Positions 32,762 through 41,248 of a stretch of 57,962 nt of DNA are shown in pieces. Position 1 is the first letter of the stretch; the number at the start of each line of letters is the position of its first letter. The DNA lies in assembly GCA_025928435.1 (NCBI GenBank), contig JAICJM010000003.1, positions 1-57,962 of the forward strand, given 5' to 3'. The notes beneath the pieces are model-generated. The model searched no databases and was not told the origin of the DNA. It saw only the letters and a list, made by a program, of their open reading frames with translations. A program made the position numbers and the translations under genes. Origin of the DNA: Thermoleophilia bacterium. Its GTDB lineage: Bacteria > Actinomycetota > Thermoleophilia > Gaiellales > JAICJC01.

Positions 32762-32771
32762 TTCCCGGAGC

Positions 32772-33509
32772 ATGGATCCAGGGCCCGGAACGGGAGCGGT
32801 GGTCGTCACGGGTGCCGGAAACGGCATCGGCGCGGCGGTCGCCGAGCGCCTGCGCGCCGACGGGCATCTCGTCGTCGGGCTGGACGTCGAGCCGTGCGGC
32901 TTCGAGCCCTCGCGCGAGGTGGACGTCGCCGACATCGAGGGCCACGAGCGCCTGATCGGGTCGATCGCCGCGGAGCACGGCCGCATCTGGGGGCTCGTGA
33001 ACGTGGCCGGCATCTTCATCCCCGAGGCGGTCGCCGACCTCACCGTCGCCTCCTACCGCCGCCAGCTCGGGGTCATGCTCGACGGGCCGGTCTGGCTCGG
33101 CCGGGCGGCGGGCCTGCACATGGCGGAGCACGGCGGCGGCCGGATCGTCAACATCACCTCGATCCACGCCACGAACAGCGAGCGCACCGCGCTCAGCTAC
33201 GACGCCGCCAAGGGCGGGCTCGAGGCTGCGACGCGCACGCTGGCGCTCGAGCTGGGCGAGCACGGCGTGCTCGTCAACAGCGTCGCGCCCGGGTTCGTGC
33301 GCACGCGCATGTCGGTGGTCGACGGGCACGACGAGCTCGAGACGGACTGGTTCCGGCACGGCTACGTCGAGAGCGGGCGGCTGCCGGTGCGCCGGCCGGC
33401 CGAGCCGCGGGAGATGGCGAGCGTGGTCGCGTTCCTGGTCTCGCCCGACAACACGTACGTGAGCGGCGCGCGCATCGTCGCCGACGGCGCCCTCACGGTG
33501 GGGTTTTAG
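32772..33509 (+). CDS. SDR-family NAD(P) oxidoreductase
   Basis: A 245-residue SDR: TGAGNGIGAAVAERL, VNVAGIF (NAG variant), catalytic Ser in NITSIHA, Tyr-Lys in SYDAAKGG, and the C-terminal YVSGARIVADG. First gene of the plus-strand operon that continues to the muconolactone-isomerase-like gene. The short leader after the shared promoter element leaves little room for a ribosome site (GGAG two bases from ATG), so translation may be near-leaderless. Confidence 0.9.
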   Translation: MDPGPGTGAVVVTGAGNGIGAAVAERLRADGHLVVGLDVEPCGFEPSREVDVADIEGHERLIGSIAAEHGRIWGLVNVAGIFIPEAVADLTVASYRRQLGVMLDGPVWLGRAAGLHMAEHGGGRIVNITSIHATNSERTALSYDAAKGGLEAATRTLALELGEHGVLVNSVAPGFVRTRMSVVDGHDELETDWFRHGYVESGRLPVRRPAEPREMASVVAFLVSPDNTYVSGARIVADGALTVGF

Positions 33510-33530
33510 CGTGGGAGGAAGGGGGTCTTC

Positions 33531-34640
33531 ATGGCCGATGCCCGCCTGATTGCGTACCTTGACGCCTGCGAGGCCGACGCGCTGGTGACGGCGGACCCCG
33601 GGCTCGTGCGGATGCTCGCCGGGCACGCGACCGAGGTCGGGTTCGGCCCGTCGCCCTTCCAGCTTCCCACGGTGGTCGTCGCCGCGCGCGACGCGCCCGT
33701 GCAGCTGGTGTGCTCCGCCGACGAGGCGCCGGAGCGCGAGGGCGTCCACGCCTACGAGGGCTTCACGATCGCCCCGATCGATCCGCTGGCGGGTGCGCTC
33801 GCCGCACTCGAGCGGGCGGTCGCCGCCGGCGGGGCGGGCCCGGCCCGCACGCTGGTCGACGGCGCCAACGTCCCGGCGGGGCTGATGCCCGCGATCGAGG
33901 GCGGGTTCGCCGCGCCGATCGCCGGGCTCGCGGCGCTGACGGCGGTGAAGACCGACGCCGAGGTCGCGGCCGTCGAGGCCGCGCTGCGGCTGTGCGAGGC
34001 GGGGCACGCGGCCGCCCGTGCCGCCACCCACGAGGGGGCCGGCGAGCTCCAGCTGTGGACCGCGGTCGCCGCGGCGATCGAGGCCGCCGCCGGCGGGCGC
34101 ACCACGGTCATCGCCGACCTCCTGACCGGCCCCCGCACCGAGGAGATCGGCGGCCCGCCGGTCGTGCGCTCGCTCGCCGACGGAGAGCTCGTCCTGGCCG
34201 ACATCGTGCCCAGGCTCGACGGGATCTGGGGCGACTCGTGCGCGACCTGGGCGCTCGGCGAGCCGCCGCCGGCGGCGGTCGAGATGCACGCCGTCGCGAG
34301 CCGGGCGCTCGAGGTCGGCCTGGCCGCGCTGCGCCCCGGCGTTACCGCGGGCGACGTCGACCGCGCCGTGCGGGCCGAGGTCGAGTCGGCCGGCCACTTC
34401 TACGCCCACCACACCGGGCACGGGCTCGGGTTCCGGTGGCACGAGGAGCCGCGCATCATCCCGGACGGCGCGACCGTGATCGAGCCCGGCATGGTCGTCG
34501 CGCTCGAGCCGGGCGCATACCGCGGCGGGCTCGGCGTCCGGGTCGAGGTCGTGTCGGTGGTGACCGACGAGGGCTGCCGCGTCCTCTCCCGGCATCCGCT
34601 CGGGCTCGACGCCGACGCGTCCGCGGGGCCTCCGGCGTGA
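33531..34640 (+). CDS. M24-family metallohydrolase (Xaa-Pro peptidase/creatinase-like)
   Basis: A 369-residue protein with a strong GGGAGGAAGGGGG ribosome site. The five metal ligands are present: Asp in VLADIVP, Asp in WGDSCAT, His in HHTGHGLGF, Glu in ALEPGAY and Glu in RVEVVS. The N-terminal domain is short. It is a paralogue, not a copy, of the M24 gene at 28686-29855, and as there it is paired with a VOC gene (GTGA overlap). A role in hydrolysing or eliminating a small catabolic intermediate is more likely than dipeptide cleavage. Confidence 0.85.
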   Translation: MADARLIAYLDACEADALVTADPGLVRMLAGHATEVGFGPSPFQLPTVVVAARDAPVQLVCSADEAPEREGVHAYEGFTIAPIDPLAGALAALERAVAAGGAGPARTLVDGANVPAGLMPAIEGGFAAPIAGLAALTAVKTDAEVAAVEAALRLCEAGHAAARAATHEGAGELQLWTAVAAAIEAAAGGRTTVIADLLTGPRTEEIGGPPVVRSLADGELVLADIVPRLDGIWGDSCATWALGEPPPAAVEMHAVASRALEVGLAALRPGVTAGDVDRAVRAEVESAGHFYAHHTGHGLGFRWHEEPRIIPDGATVIEPGMVVALEPGAYRGGLGVRVEVVSVVTDEGCRVLSRHPLGLDADASAGPPA

Positions 34641-35110
34641 GTGCCGACCTCCCGCCCCCGACGGCCGTCGCCCGCACGGGGCTGACGGTCTCGGATCTCG
34701 GCCGCGCGCTGCGCTTCTGGCGCGACGGGCTCGGCATGCGCGAGGCGATGAGCCAGGAGAAGCAGGGCGGGTACCTCGAGGCGGTGGTGCGCGAGCCGGG
34801 CGCGCACGTGCGCATGGTGCACCCGGAGTTCCCGGGCGGCGGGCCGCGGATCGAGCTGTTCGAGTACCTCGCCCCGGCGGGCGGCAATGCCAGCGGCAGG
34901 CCGGCCGCGGTCGGGTTCAGCCACATCTGCGTCACCTGCCCGGACGTCGATGCGCTGCTCGACCGGCTGGTCGCAGCCGGCGGGTCGCCGCTCGGCCCTC
35001 CCGCCGACGTCGACACGGGCGCGAACGTCGGCGGCCGCTGCGTCTACGTGCGCGACGCCGACGGCCGCGTCTGCGAGCTCTTCTCGCCCCCGCCGGGGAG
35101 GGTCCTGTGA
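34637..35110 (+). CDS. VOC-family (glyoxalase-like) metalloenzyme
   Basis: A 157-residue protein with GTG overlapping the M24 stop. Two VOC units: TVSDLGRALRFWRDGLGM and IELFEYLAPAGG, then FSHICVTCPDVDALL and GRVCELFSPP. Three ligands (Glu, His, Glu) are clear. The N-terminal first ligand position reads RTGLTV, where the paralogue at 28210-28689 has HTGFTV, so the first metal His appears replaced by Arg. It shares the YLEAVV/YLGAIV-GH-DAHVRM pattern with that paralogue. Confidence 0.82.
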   Translation: MSADLPPPTAVARTGLTVSDLGRALRFWRDGLGMREAMSQEKQGGYLEAVVREPGAHVRMVHPEFPGGGPRIELFEYLAPAGGNASGRPAAVGFSHICVTCPDVDALLDRLVAAGGSPLGPPADVDTGANVGGRCVYVRDADGRVCELFSPPPGRVL

Positions 35111-35126
35111 CCTGGATCGTGCCTCG

Positions 35127-35810
35127 ATGACGTCGCTCGAGCGTCTCGGCGACCACAGCCTGTCCGACCGCGTCGCGGAGCGCATCCGCGAGGCCATCCA
35201 GCAGGGCACCTACCGCCCCGGCACGAAGCTCGTCGAGCGCACCATCGCGAGCCAGCTCGGCGTCTCGCACATCCCGGTGCGCGAGGCGCTCGCCCGCCTG
35301 GCCGACGAGGGGCTCGTGCAGCGGATCCCGCGCCGCGGCGCCTGGGTGGCCGAGCTCACGCCGGTCAGCCTGGGGGAGATCTCGTCGCTGCGGATCGTGC
35401 TCGAAGGGTTCGTCGTTCGCCGCGCGCAGGAGCGGCTGACGCCCGAGGCCGAGGCGCGGCTGCGGTCGATCGCCGCGCGCATGCTGGGCGCCGCCGACGG
35501 CGGCGGCGTGGACGCGCTCGTCGCGCTCGACCAGGAGTTCCACGGCCTCCTCTGGGAGCTCTCCGACCACTCGCTCCTGAACGAGGTCGCCGCCCAGGTG
35601 CGGGGCCGGGTCGCGGCGTTCCTGCGGGCGGCGATCCGCAGCTTGCCGGCGGACGAGCTCCGCGCCCACGCGAAGAGCCACGTCGACCTGGTCGACGCCG
35701 TCGCCGGCGGCGACCCGGAGCAGGCGCAGGCCGAGATGGCCCGCCATATCCAGATCGCCGCGAACCGGATCGAACGGTCGCTGGCGCAGCCCGCCGAGGC
35801 CGCCGGATGA
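35127..35810 (+). CDS. GntR-family regulator with FCD domain
   Basis: A 227-residue regulator. The winged helix occupies about residues 12-80 (LVERTIASQLGVSHIPVREA, then IPRRGAWVAEL). The FCD domain follows, with metal-binding His candidates in DQEFHGLLWELS, HAKSHVDLVDA and ARHIQIAA. It lies inside the operon driven by the first shared promoter element, so it is the natural candidate to bind GCTATAGC at all three copies. Its stop overlaps the next start (ATGA). Confidence 0.92.
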   Translation: MTSLERLGDHSLSDRVAERIREAIQQGTYRPGTKLVERTIASQLGVSHIPVREALARLADEGLVQRIPRRGAWVAELTPVSLGEISSLRIVLEGFVVRRAQERLTPEAEARLRSIAARMLGAADGGGVDALVALDQEFHGLLWELSDHSLLNEVAAQVRGRVAAFLRAAIRSLPADELRAHAKSHVDLVDAVAGGDPEQAQAEMARHIQIAANRIERSLAQPAEAAG

Positions 35811-36796
35811 GCCCGCTCGTCGTCATCACCGACTCCGACCTGCCGTCCGCCGGCGCCGAGGAGCGGCTGCTGGACGAGGCCGGGATCGCGAGCCGCCGGG
35901 CCGCCTGCCGCAGCGAGCAGGACGTGATCGACCAGTGCGCCGGCGCCGACGCGCTGATCGTGCAGTGGGCGCCGATCTCGGCCCGCGTGCTCGACTCGCT
36001 GCCGGGCGTGCGGATGATCAGCCGGCTCGGCATCGGGTACGACATGGTCGACGTCGACGCCGCCACGGAGCGCGGCGTGGCCGTCGCGAACACGCCGGAC
36101 TACTGCATCGAGGAGGTCGCCTGCCACACGCTGGCGCTCGTCCTCGACCAGGCACGGGGCGTGGTGGCGCTGGACGCCGCCGTGCGCTCAGGCCGGTGGG
36201 CGGCGGCGAAGTCCTACCCCGATGCGGCCCGGCCGTCGACGACCACGGTGGCGGTGATCGGCTACGGGCGCATCGGCGCGCGGGTGGCGGGGGCGCTGCG
36301 GGCGGTCGGCTTCCGCGTGCTCGTGCACGACCGCTACGTCGCCGACAGGGCCGTCCGCGACGACGGCCACACTCCGGTCTCGCTGGGCGAGGCGCTCGCG
36401 GGCGCTGACATCGTCACCCTCCACGTCCCACTGACGGCCGAGACCCGGCACATGATCGATGCGCGCTCGCTGGCCGCGATGCGTCCCGGCGTCCGGCTCG
36501 TCAACACCTGCCGGGGCGGCCTCGTCGACGAGGAGGCGCTGGCGGTCGCCCTCGAGTCGGGGCACCTCGCCGGGGCGGGGCTGGACGTCTTCGAGGCCGA
36601 GCCCCCGCCGGCCGAGAGCCCGCTGCGCACCCTCCCTTCGGTGACGCTCAGCCCGCACGCCGCCTGGTACTCGGGGGCGGCCCTGGCCGACCTCCCCGTG
36701 CTCGCCACCCGGCAGGCGATCGACTTCCTGGCGGGCCACCCCGTCGCCGCGATCGTCAACCCGGGCTACGCCGTCGCCGACCGGGCGGCGGGGTGA
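35807..36796 (+). CDS. D-isomer-specific 2-hydroxyacid dehydrogenase
   Basis: A 329-residue enzyme of the phosphoglycerate/glyoxylate reductase type. The NAD loop is VIGYGRIGARVAGAL; the catalytic triad is Arg in NTCRGGLVDE, Glu in DVFEAEPPP and His in LSPHAAWYS. Single-domain length without an ACT domain argues for a catabolic hydroxyacid dehydrogenase rather than serine biosynthesis. It is coupled to the gntR gene. Confidence 0.9.
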   Translation: MSPLVVITDSDLPSAGAEERLLDEAGIASRRAACRSEQDVIDQCAGADALIVQWAPISARVLDSLPGVRMISRLGIGYDMVDVDAATERGVAVANTPDYCIEEVACHTLALVLDQARGVVALDAAVRSGRWAAAKSYPDAARPSTTTVAVIGYGRIGARVAGALRAVGFRVLVHDRYVADRAVRDDGHTPVSLGEALAGADIVTLHVPLTAETRHMIDARSLAAMRPGVRLVNTCRGGLVDEEALAVALESGHLAGAGLDVFEAEPPPAESPLRTLPSVTLSPHAAWYSGAALADLPVLATRQAIDFLAGHPVAAIVNPGYAVADRAAG

Positions 36797-36797
36797 G

Positions 36798-37079
36798 ATG
36801 GAGTTCCTCGTGCACATCGAGATCCGGCTGCCGGACGGGATGCCCGAGGAGCGCCGGGCGGAGCTGACGGCGGCCGAGAACCGCCGCGGCCGCGAACTGA
36901 TCGAGGCGGGCACGCTGGTGCGCATCTGGCGCCTGCCCGGCCGGCGCGCGAACGTCTCGCTCTACCGCGCCGCCGACGCGACGGAGCTGCACGCGGCGCT
37001 GACGTCGCTGCCGCTCTGGCCCTACATGCGCGTCCGCGTCGAGGCGCTCGCGATCCACCCGCTCGAGGCGGGTTCTTGA
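36798..37079 (+). CDS. Muconolactone delta-isomerase-like protein
   Basis: A 93-residue protein that matches the CatC family: MEFLVHIEIRLPDGMPEE, an RRGRELIEAGTLVRIWRLPG core, and the C-terminal SLPLWPYMRVRVEALAIHP. In aromatic catabolism CatC converts muconolactone to beta-ketoadipate enol-lactone, but no catA, catB or pca genes are here. A related lactone or enol-lactone isomerisation is more likely. It begins one base after the previous stop. Confidence 0.85.
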   Translation: MEFLVHIEIRLPDGMPEERRAELTAAENRRGRELIEAGTLVRIWRLPGRRANVSLYRAADATELHAALTSLPLWPYMRVRVEALAIHPLEAGS

Positions 37080-37104
37080 CATGCTAGATGCTATAGCGTT
37101 TGAT
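37076..37104 (+). promoter_or_regulatory. Shared promoter/operator element, copy 2
   Basis: TTGACA (37076-37081), ten bases, TATAGCG (37092-37098), then TTTGAT (37099-37104). GCTATAGC is palindromic. The TTGACA box overlaps the stop codon of the isomerase-like gene. It lies 57 bases before the APC transporter start. Confidence 0.65.
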
Positions 37105-37160
37105 TCGCGCAAGGTCCGCGGCCAAAGGACCGGCGGTCCCCGAACAGGAAGGGAGCACTA

Positions 37161-38636
37161 GTGGCCACTGTCTCCGGCGAGGGAGGCATCCCACCGACCA
37201 ACGAGCTGCGCACGAACGCCCTCGGGCTGTGGCAGCTGGTCGTCATGGGGATCGCCTACATGGGCCTCGCGCTCACGGTCTATTTCAACGTTGGACTGAT
37301 GGAGGGCATCACCGGCGCGATCGTGCCGCTGGCCTTCGCCGCCGTCGCCGTCGCGATGCTCCCGACCGCGATGAGCTTCGCGGTCATGAACAGCCGCCGG
37401 CCCGCCGCGGGCAGCGTCTTCACATGGCTGTGGGAGGCGACGGCGCCCCCGCTCGGCATCTGGCTCGGGTGGGTGCTCGTGGCCACCTACATCGTCGGCT
37501 CGGTGCTGCAGCCCGTCATGTTCGGCCTGTTCTTCAACTCGCTGCTCGACTACTTCTCGATCGGCGCCGGCACCTGGACCGCGATGATCTCCGGCCTGGG
37601 CGCGGTCGTCGTCGTGGGCGTCCTGACGAAGAAGGACATCCGCCTCTCGGCCAAGATCACCGGCTACTTCATCATGGTCGAGGCCGGCTTCGTCCTCCTG
37701 CTCGCGCTCTACGTCATCCTCAAGCAGGCCATCGACGGGAACTTCACGATGGACCCGTTCATCTACAGCCAGAACACCGCGGGGTGGACCGGGTTCCAGA
37801 ACGCCGTGCTCTTCGCGGTGCTCGCGATCGCCGCGTTCGACATCGTGGCCCCGATGGCGGAGGAGACGCGCACGCCGCGCACCCTCGTCCCCAAGGCCAC
37901 CATCCTGGTGACGATCGGCGCCGGCCTCTACTGGGTCGTCACGTCGTTCGGCTTCGTCATCTCGGTCCCGTCCGGAACGATGGCGAACTACGTGAACTCG
38001 GGCGAGTTCACGCCGATCTACCTCGTCGCCGACCACTACATCGGCATCCTGCGCGTCATGGTGCCGCTGACGGGCATCACCGCGGTATTCGCGGCCTTCA
38101 CGGCAATCTCGATCACGGCCAGCCGGCTGCTCTACGCCCTCTCTCGCGAGGGGCTCGCGCCGCGCATGTTCGCCCAGGTCGACGAGCACCAGACGCCGTG
38201 GAACGCCCAGGCGCTCGTGCTCGCCTGCTGCGCGGTGCTGCCCTTCCTGATCGTGCTGTGGCAGGACCACAAGCCGCTGAACGCGTTCGCCTGGATCGGC
38301 GTCTCCTACGTGTTCTTCGTGCTGATCCCGTACACGCTCGTGTGCGTCGCGAACATCGTGTACCACCTGCGCATCGCCCGCGAGTACTTCAACCCGATCA
38401 CGAACCTGATCCTGCCGCTGATCGGGATCGGGATCAACGTGTACATCTTCTACAAGAACTTCCTGCTCACGTTCCTGATCAACGCGACGGACTTCAAGAC
38501 GCAGTCGAGCATCTTCTGGATCGGCGTCCTGGTGCTGGTGATCGTTGCGGGCTTCACCGTGATCGGGCTGAACCGAACCGGAGGTGCGCGCAAGCCGCAC
38601 CACTTCTCCGAGATCGCCGAGGTCTCAGGCGAGTGA
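37161..38636 (+). CDS. APC-superfamily amino-acid/organic-cation permease
   Basis: A 491-residue protein with GTG start preceded by AAGGGAG. About 12 hydrophobic helices; the first contains LWQLVVMGIAYMGLALTVYF and the consensus APC region includes PAAGSVFTWLWEATAPPLG and APMAEETRTPRTLVPKA. Substrate of the APC family is usually an amino acid, amine or related compound. Placement with SDR and epimerase-like genes suggests a catabolic substrate, possibly an amine. Its stop overlaps the SDR start (GTGA). Confidence 0.88.
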   Translation: MATVSGEGGIPPTNELRTNALGLWQLVVMGIAYMGLALTVYFNVGLMEGITGAIVPLAFAAVAVAMLPTAMSFAVMNSRRPAAGSVFTWLWEATAPPLGIWLGWVLVATYIVGSVLQPVMFGLFFNSLLDYFSIGAGTWTAMISGLGAVVVVGVLTKKDIRLSAKITGYFIMVEAGFVLLLALYVILKQAIDGNFTMDPFIYSQNTAGWTGFQNAVLFAVLAIAAFDIVAPMAEETRTPRTLVPKATILVTIGAGLYWVVTSFGFVISVPSGTMANYVNSGEFTPIYLVADHYIGILRVMVPLTGITAVFAAFTAISITASRLLYALSREGLAPRMFAQVDEHQTPWNAQALVLACCAVLPFLIVLWQDHKPLNAFAWIGVSYVFFVLIPYTLVCVANIVYHLRIAREYFNPITNLILPLIGIGINVYIFYKNFLLTFLINATDFKTQSSIFWIGVLVLVIVAGFTVIGLNRTGGARKPHHFSEIAEVSGE

Positions 38637-39424
38637 GGGGCCGCTTCGACGGCCGCAACGTGATCGTGACCGGCGGTGGCCGCGGCATCGGCCAGGCCAC
38701 CGCCGCCGCGTTCGCGGCCGAGGGCGCCGAGGTGCTCGTCCTCGGCCGCACCCAGGCCGATCTCGATGCGACCGTCGAGCGGATCGCGGCCGACGGCGGG
38801 TCGGCCTGGGCGCACATCTGCGACGTTTGCGACGAGTCCCAGGTCGACGCCGCCGTGACAGCGGCGATGGCCCGCTGGGGCCGCATCCACGTCCTGGTGA
38901 ACAACGCCGGCATCGACGACGACACGCCGTTCCTCGAGGTCGACCGGGCGCGCTTCAGGCAGGTGCTCGCCACCAACCTGACCGGCGCGTTCCTGATGGC
39001 GCAGGCCGTCGCCCGCGAGATGGCGCGGTCCGGCGGCGGGGTCGTGCTGCACAACGCCTCCATCGACGCCTCGGGCGGCGACGGGCCGTTCGTCGCCTAC
39101 AACGCGTCCAAGGCCGGGCTGCTCGGGCTGAGCCGCACGATGGCGCTCGAGCTGGCCGAGCATGGTATCCGCTCGAACTGCGTCAGCCCCGGCTTCACGT
39201 ACACCGAGATGACGGAGAAGGCCGTCGGGCCGAAGCTGATGGAGTACCTGAACGGCAACTTCGCCCGCGTGCCGATGCGCCGGCTCGTGCGCACCGACGA
39301 GGTGGCCCAGGCCTTCGTCTTCCTGGCGTCCGACGCCGCGTCGGGCATCACGGGCATCGACCTGCGCGTCGACTGCGGCCTCACCTCCAACTGGTTCATC
39401 CTCGAGACGCTGCCCGAGGAGTGA
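38633..39424 (+). CDS. SDR-family NAD(P) oxidoreductase
   Basis: A 263-residue classical SDR with GTGA overlap on both ends: TGGGRGIGQATAAAF, VNNAGIDDD, HNASIDA with the catalytic Ser, AYNASKAGLLGLSRTMALEL and GIDLRVDCG. Second gene of the operon driven by promoter copy 2. The C-terminal extension (SNWFILETLPEE) is slightly longer than usual. Confidence 0.9.
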   Translation: MRGRFDGRNVIVTGGGRGIGQATAAAFAAEGAEVLVLGRTQADLDATVERIAADGGSAWAHICDVCDESQVDAAVTAAMARWGRIHVLVNNAGIDDDTPFLEVDRARFRQVLATNLTGAFLMAQAVAREMARSGGGVVLHNASIDASGGDGPFVAYNASKAGLLGLSRTMALELAEHGIRSNCVSPGFTYTEMTEKAVGPKLMEYLNGNFARVPMRRLVRTDEVAQAFVFLASDAASGITGIDLRVDCGLTSNWFILETLPEE

Positions 39425-40425
39425 CGGCGCCGGGTGTCACCGAGGGCGAGGTCGGCGGCTGGCCGGCGGTCACGCTCGCGAACGAGCTCGTGGCCGTCAC
39501 CGTCCTGCCCGCGAAGGGCGCCGACATCTACGCCTTCGTCGACGTGCCCACGGCCACCGACGTCCTCTTCAAGGCGCCGTGGGGCCTCCAGCCGCCGGGT
39601 GCGCCGCCGCGCGAGGGGAGCGCCGGCGCGCCGTTCCTCGAGAACTACGAGGGCGGCTGGCAGGAGCTCTTCCCCAACGCGAACGACCCCTGTGTGTACC
39701 GCGGCCGGGAGCTGCCGTTCCACGGCGAGGTGGCGACCGAGGCGTGGGGGTGGGACGTGGTCGAGCGGTCGGACGCCGCGCTCGCGGTGCGCTTCGCCGT
39801 CGAGTGCCCGCGCTCGCCGCTTCGGCTCGAGCGGGTCATGCGCCTGCGGCCAGGCTCAGCCGGCGTCGAGCTGGACGAGACCGTCACGAACCTCGGCGAC
39901 GAGCCCGAGCAGTTCGTCTGGGGCCACCATTGCGTGCTCGGCGCGCCGCTGGTCGGTGCGGGGGCGCGGTTGCGGACACCTGCGCGCACCGTCGTCACCA
40001 TCCCGGAGGTGTGGGAGCAGACCGCCCGGCTCGAGCCCGGCCGCCGCAGCGCCTGGCCGCACGCGCCGCTGCGCGCGGGCGGCGAGGTCGACCTCTCCGT
40101 CATTCCCGGTCCGGAGCACGGATCGCACGACGACGTCTACCTCGGCGACCTGGAGGGCGGCTGGGCCGAGGTCGTGAACGACCGGCTCGGCCTCGGGTTC
40201 CGGCTCGACTGGGACCCGCAGGTGTTCCGGTGGATCATCTCCTGGCAGCCGTACGGCGGCGCGGAGGCGATGCCGCTGCGCGGCGCCTACGGGCTCGGCG
40301 TCGAGCCGTGGGTGAGCCAGGGCAACCTCGAGCAGGCGCTCGCCGGCGGGACGGCGCTCGAGGTCGCCCCCGGCGGCAGCCTGGGAACGACCCTGATCGC
40401 GTCGATCCAGCGGCCGGGCGCATGA
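39421..40425 (+). CDS. Aldose-epimerase-like/DUF4432-type protein
   Basis: A 334-residue galactose-mutarotase-fold protein starting at GTG that overlaps the SDR stop. The segment YEGGWQELFPNANDPCVYRG parallels YRGGWQTVLPNAGNPCEFHG of the protein at 21117-22073, and WGHHCVLGAPL supplies likely catalytic His residues. Expected to bind a sugar or anomeric substrate. Flanked by two SDR genes in the same operon. Confidence 0.78.
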   Translation: MTAPGVTEGEVGGWPAVTLANELVAVTVLPAKGADIYAFVDVPTATDVLFKAPWGLQPPGAPPREGSAGAPFLENYEGGWQELFPNANDPCVYRGRELPFHGEVATEAWGWDVVERSDAALAVRFAVECPRSPLRLERVMRLRPGSAGVELDETVTNLGDEPEQFVWGHHCVLGAPLVGAGARLRTPARTVVTIPEVWEQTARLEPGRRSAWPHAPLRAGGEVDLSVIPGPEHGSHDDVYLGDLEGGWAEVVNDRLGLGFRLDWDPQVFRWIISWQPYGGAEAMPLRGAYGLGVEPWVSQGNLEQALAGGTALEVAPGGSLGTTLIASIQRPGA

Positions 40426-41153
40426 GCGGGACCTGCGTCGTCACCGGCGCCGCGAGCGGCATCGGCCGCGCGACCGCCCTGCACATGCTCCAGACGGGCG
40501 CGCGGGTCGTCGCGGTCGACCGGGACGCGGCGGGACTCGCGGCGGCGACGGGCGCGGGCGCCGAGCCGCTCGTTGCCGACGTGACCTCGCCGGACGGCCG
40601 CCGCGCGATCGCCGGCGTCCCGGGCGTGACGGCGCTTGTGAACGCGGCCGGGGTCATCCGCCTCTCACGCATCGCCGGCGTGCGCGAGGACGACTGGGAC
40701 GCGATCCACGCGGTCAACGTCCGCGCCGTCTTCTTCCTGCTCCAGGCGCTGGAGGACGTCCTCCCGCACGGAGCCGCCGTCGTCAACGTCGCCTCCATCG
40801 CGGGCAAGACGGGGAGCACCGTCGAGGCCGCGGCCTACGGCGCCAGCAAGGCGGGCCTGCTCTCACTGACGCGGACGTTCGCCCACGCCTGGGCGCGCCG
40901 GGGCGTGCGCGTGAACGCGGTGTGCCCCGGCGTGGTCGAGACGCCGATGAACCAGGTCGTCCTCGACGGCATCGCCGAGGCGCGTGGGGTGACGGTGGAG
41001 TCGATCGAGCACGCTCGGCGCGAGTCCATCCCCCTCGGGCGCACCGCATCCGCCGACGAGGTTGCGCACGTGATCTCGTTCCTGCTCTCGTCCGATGCCG
41101 GGTACATGACCGGCCAGGCCGTGAACGTCTCCGGCGGCCTCGTCACGTACTGA
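40422..41153 (+). CDS. SDR-family NAD(P) oxidoreductase
   Basis: A 243-residue SDR with ATGA overlap: TGAASGIGRATALHM, VNAAGVIR, NVASIAGKTG, AYGASKAGLLSLTR and MTGQAVNVSGG. Last gene of the operon; the next gene is convergent. The layout SDR, epimerase-like, SDR suggests successive oxidation steps on a sugar-like substrate. Confidence 0.9.
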   Translation: MSGTCVVTGAASGIGRATALHMLQTGARVVAVDRDAAGLAAATGAGAEPLVADVTSPDGRRAIAGVPGVTALVNAAGVIRLSRIAGVREDDWDAIHAVNVRAVFFLLQALEDVLPHGAAVVNVASIAGKTGSTVEAAAYGASKAGLLSLTRTFAHAWARRGVRVNAVCPGVVETPMNQVVLDGIAEARGVTVESIEHARRESIPLGRTASADEVAHVISFLLSSDAGYMTGQAVNVSGGLVTY

Positions 41154-41248
41154 GCAGCGGACGCAATCCCGGCCGCTTCCGCAGGGGTCGCTGCAAAAGG
41201 TCGCAGCGCGCGGTACCGGCGGCTGCGCGCGGATCTCCAGACCGCCGC
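41154..41248. terminator. Convergent gap with weak hairpin
   Basis: This 95-base gap between convergent genes contains CGCTGC (41189-41194) and GCAGCG (41203-41208), a six-pair stem around an A-rich loop, followed by more GC-rich inverted sequence. There is no T-tract. It may act as a bidirectional terminator, but evidence is slight. Confidence 0.25.

Noticed and set aside
36798..37079. Beta-ketoadipate (aromatic) pathway
   Set aside because: A CatC-like and a carboxymuconate-cycloisomerase-like gene are present, but no dioxygenase, muconate cycloisomerase, CoA transferase or thiolase accompanies them.
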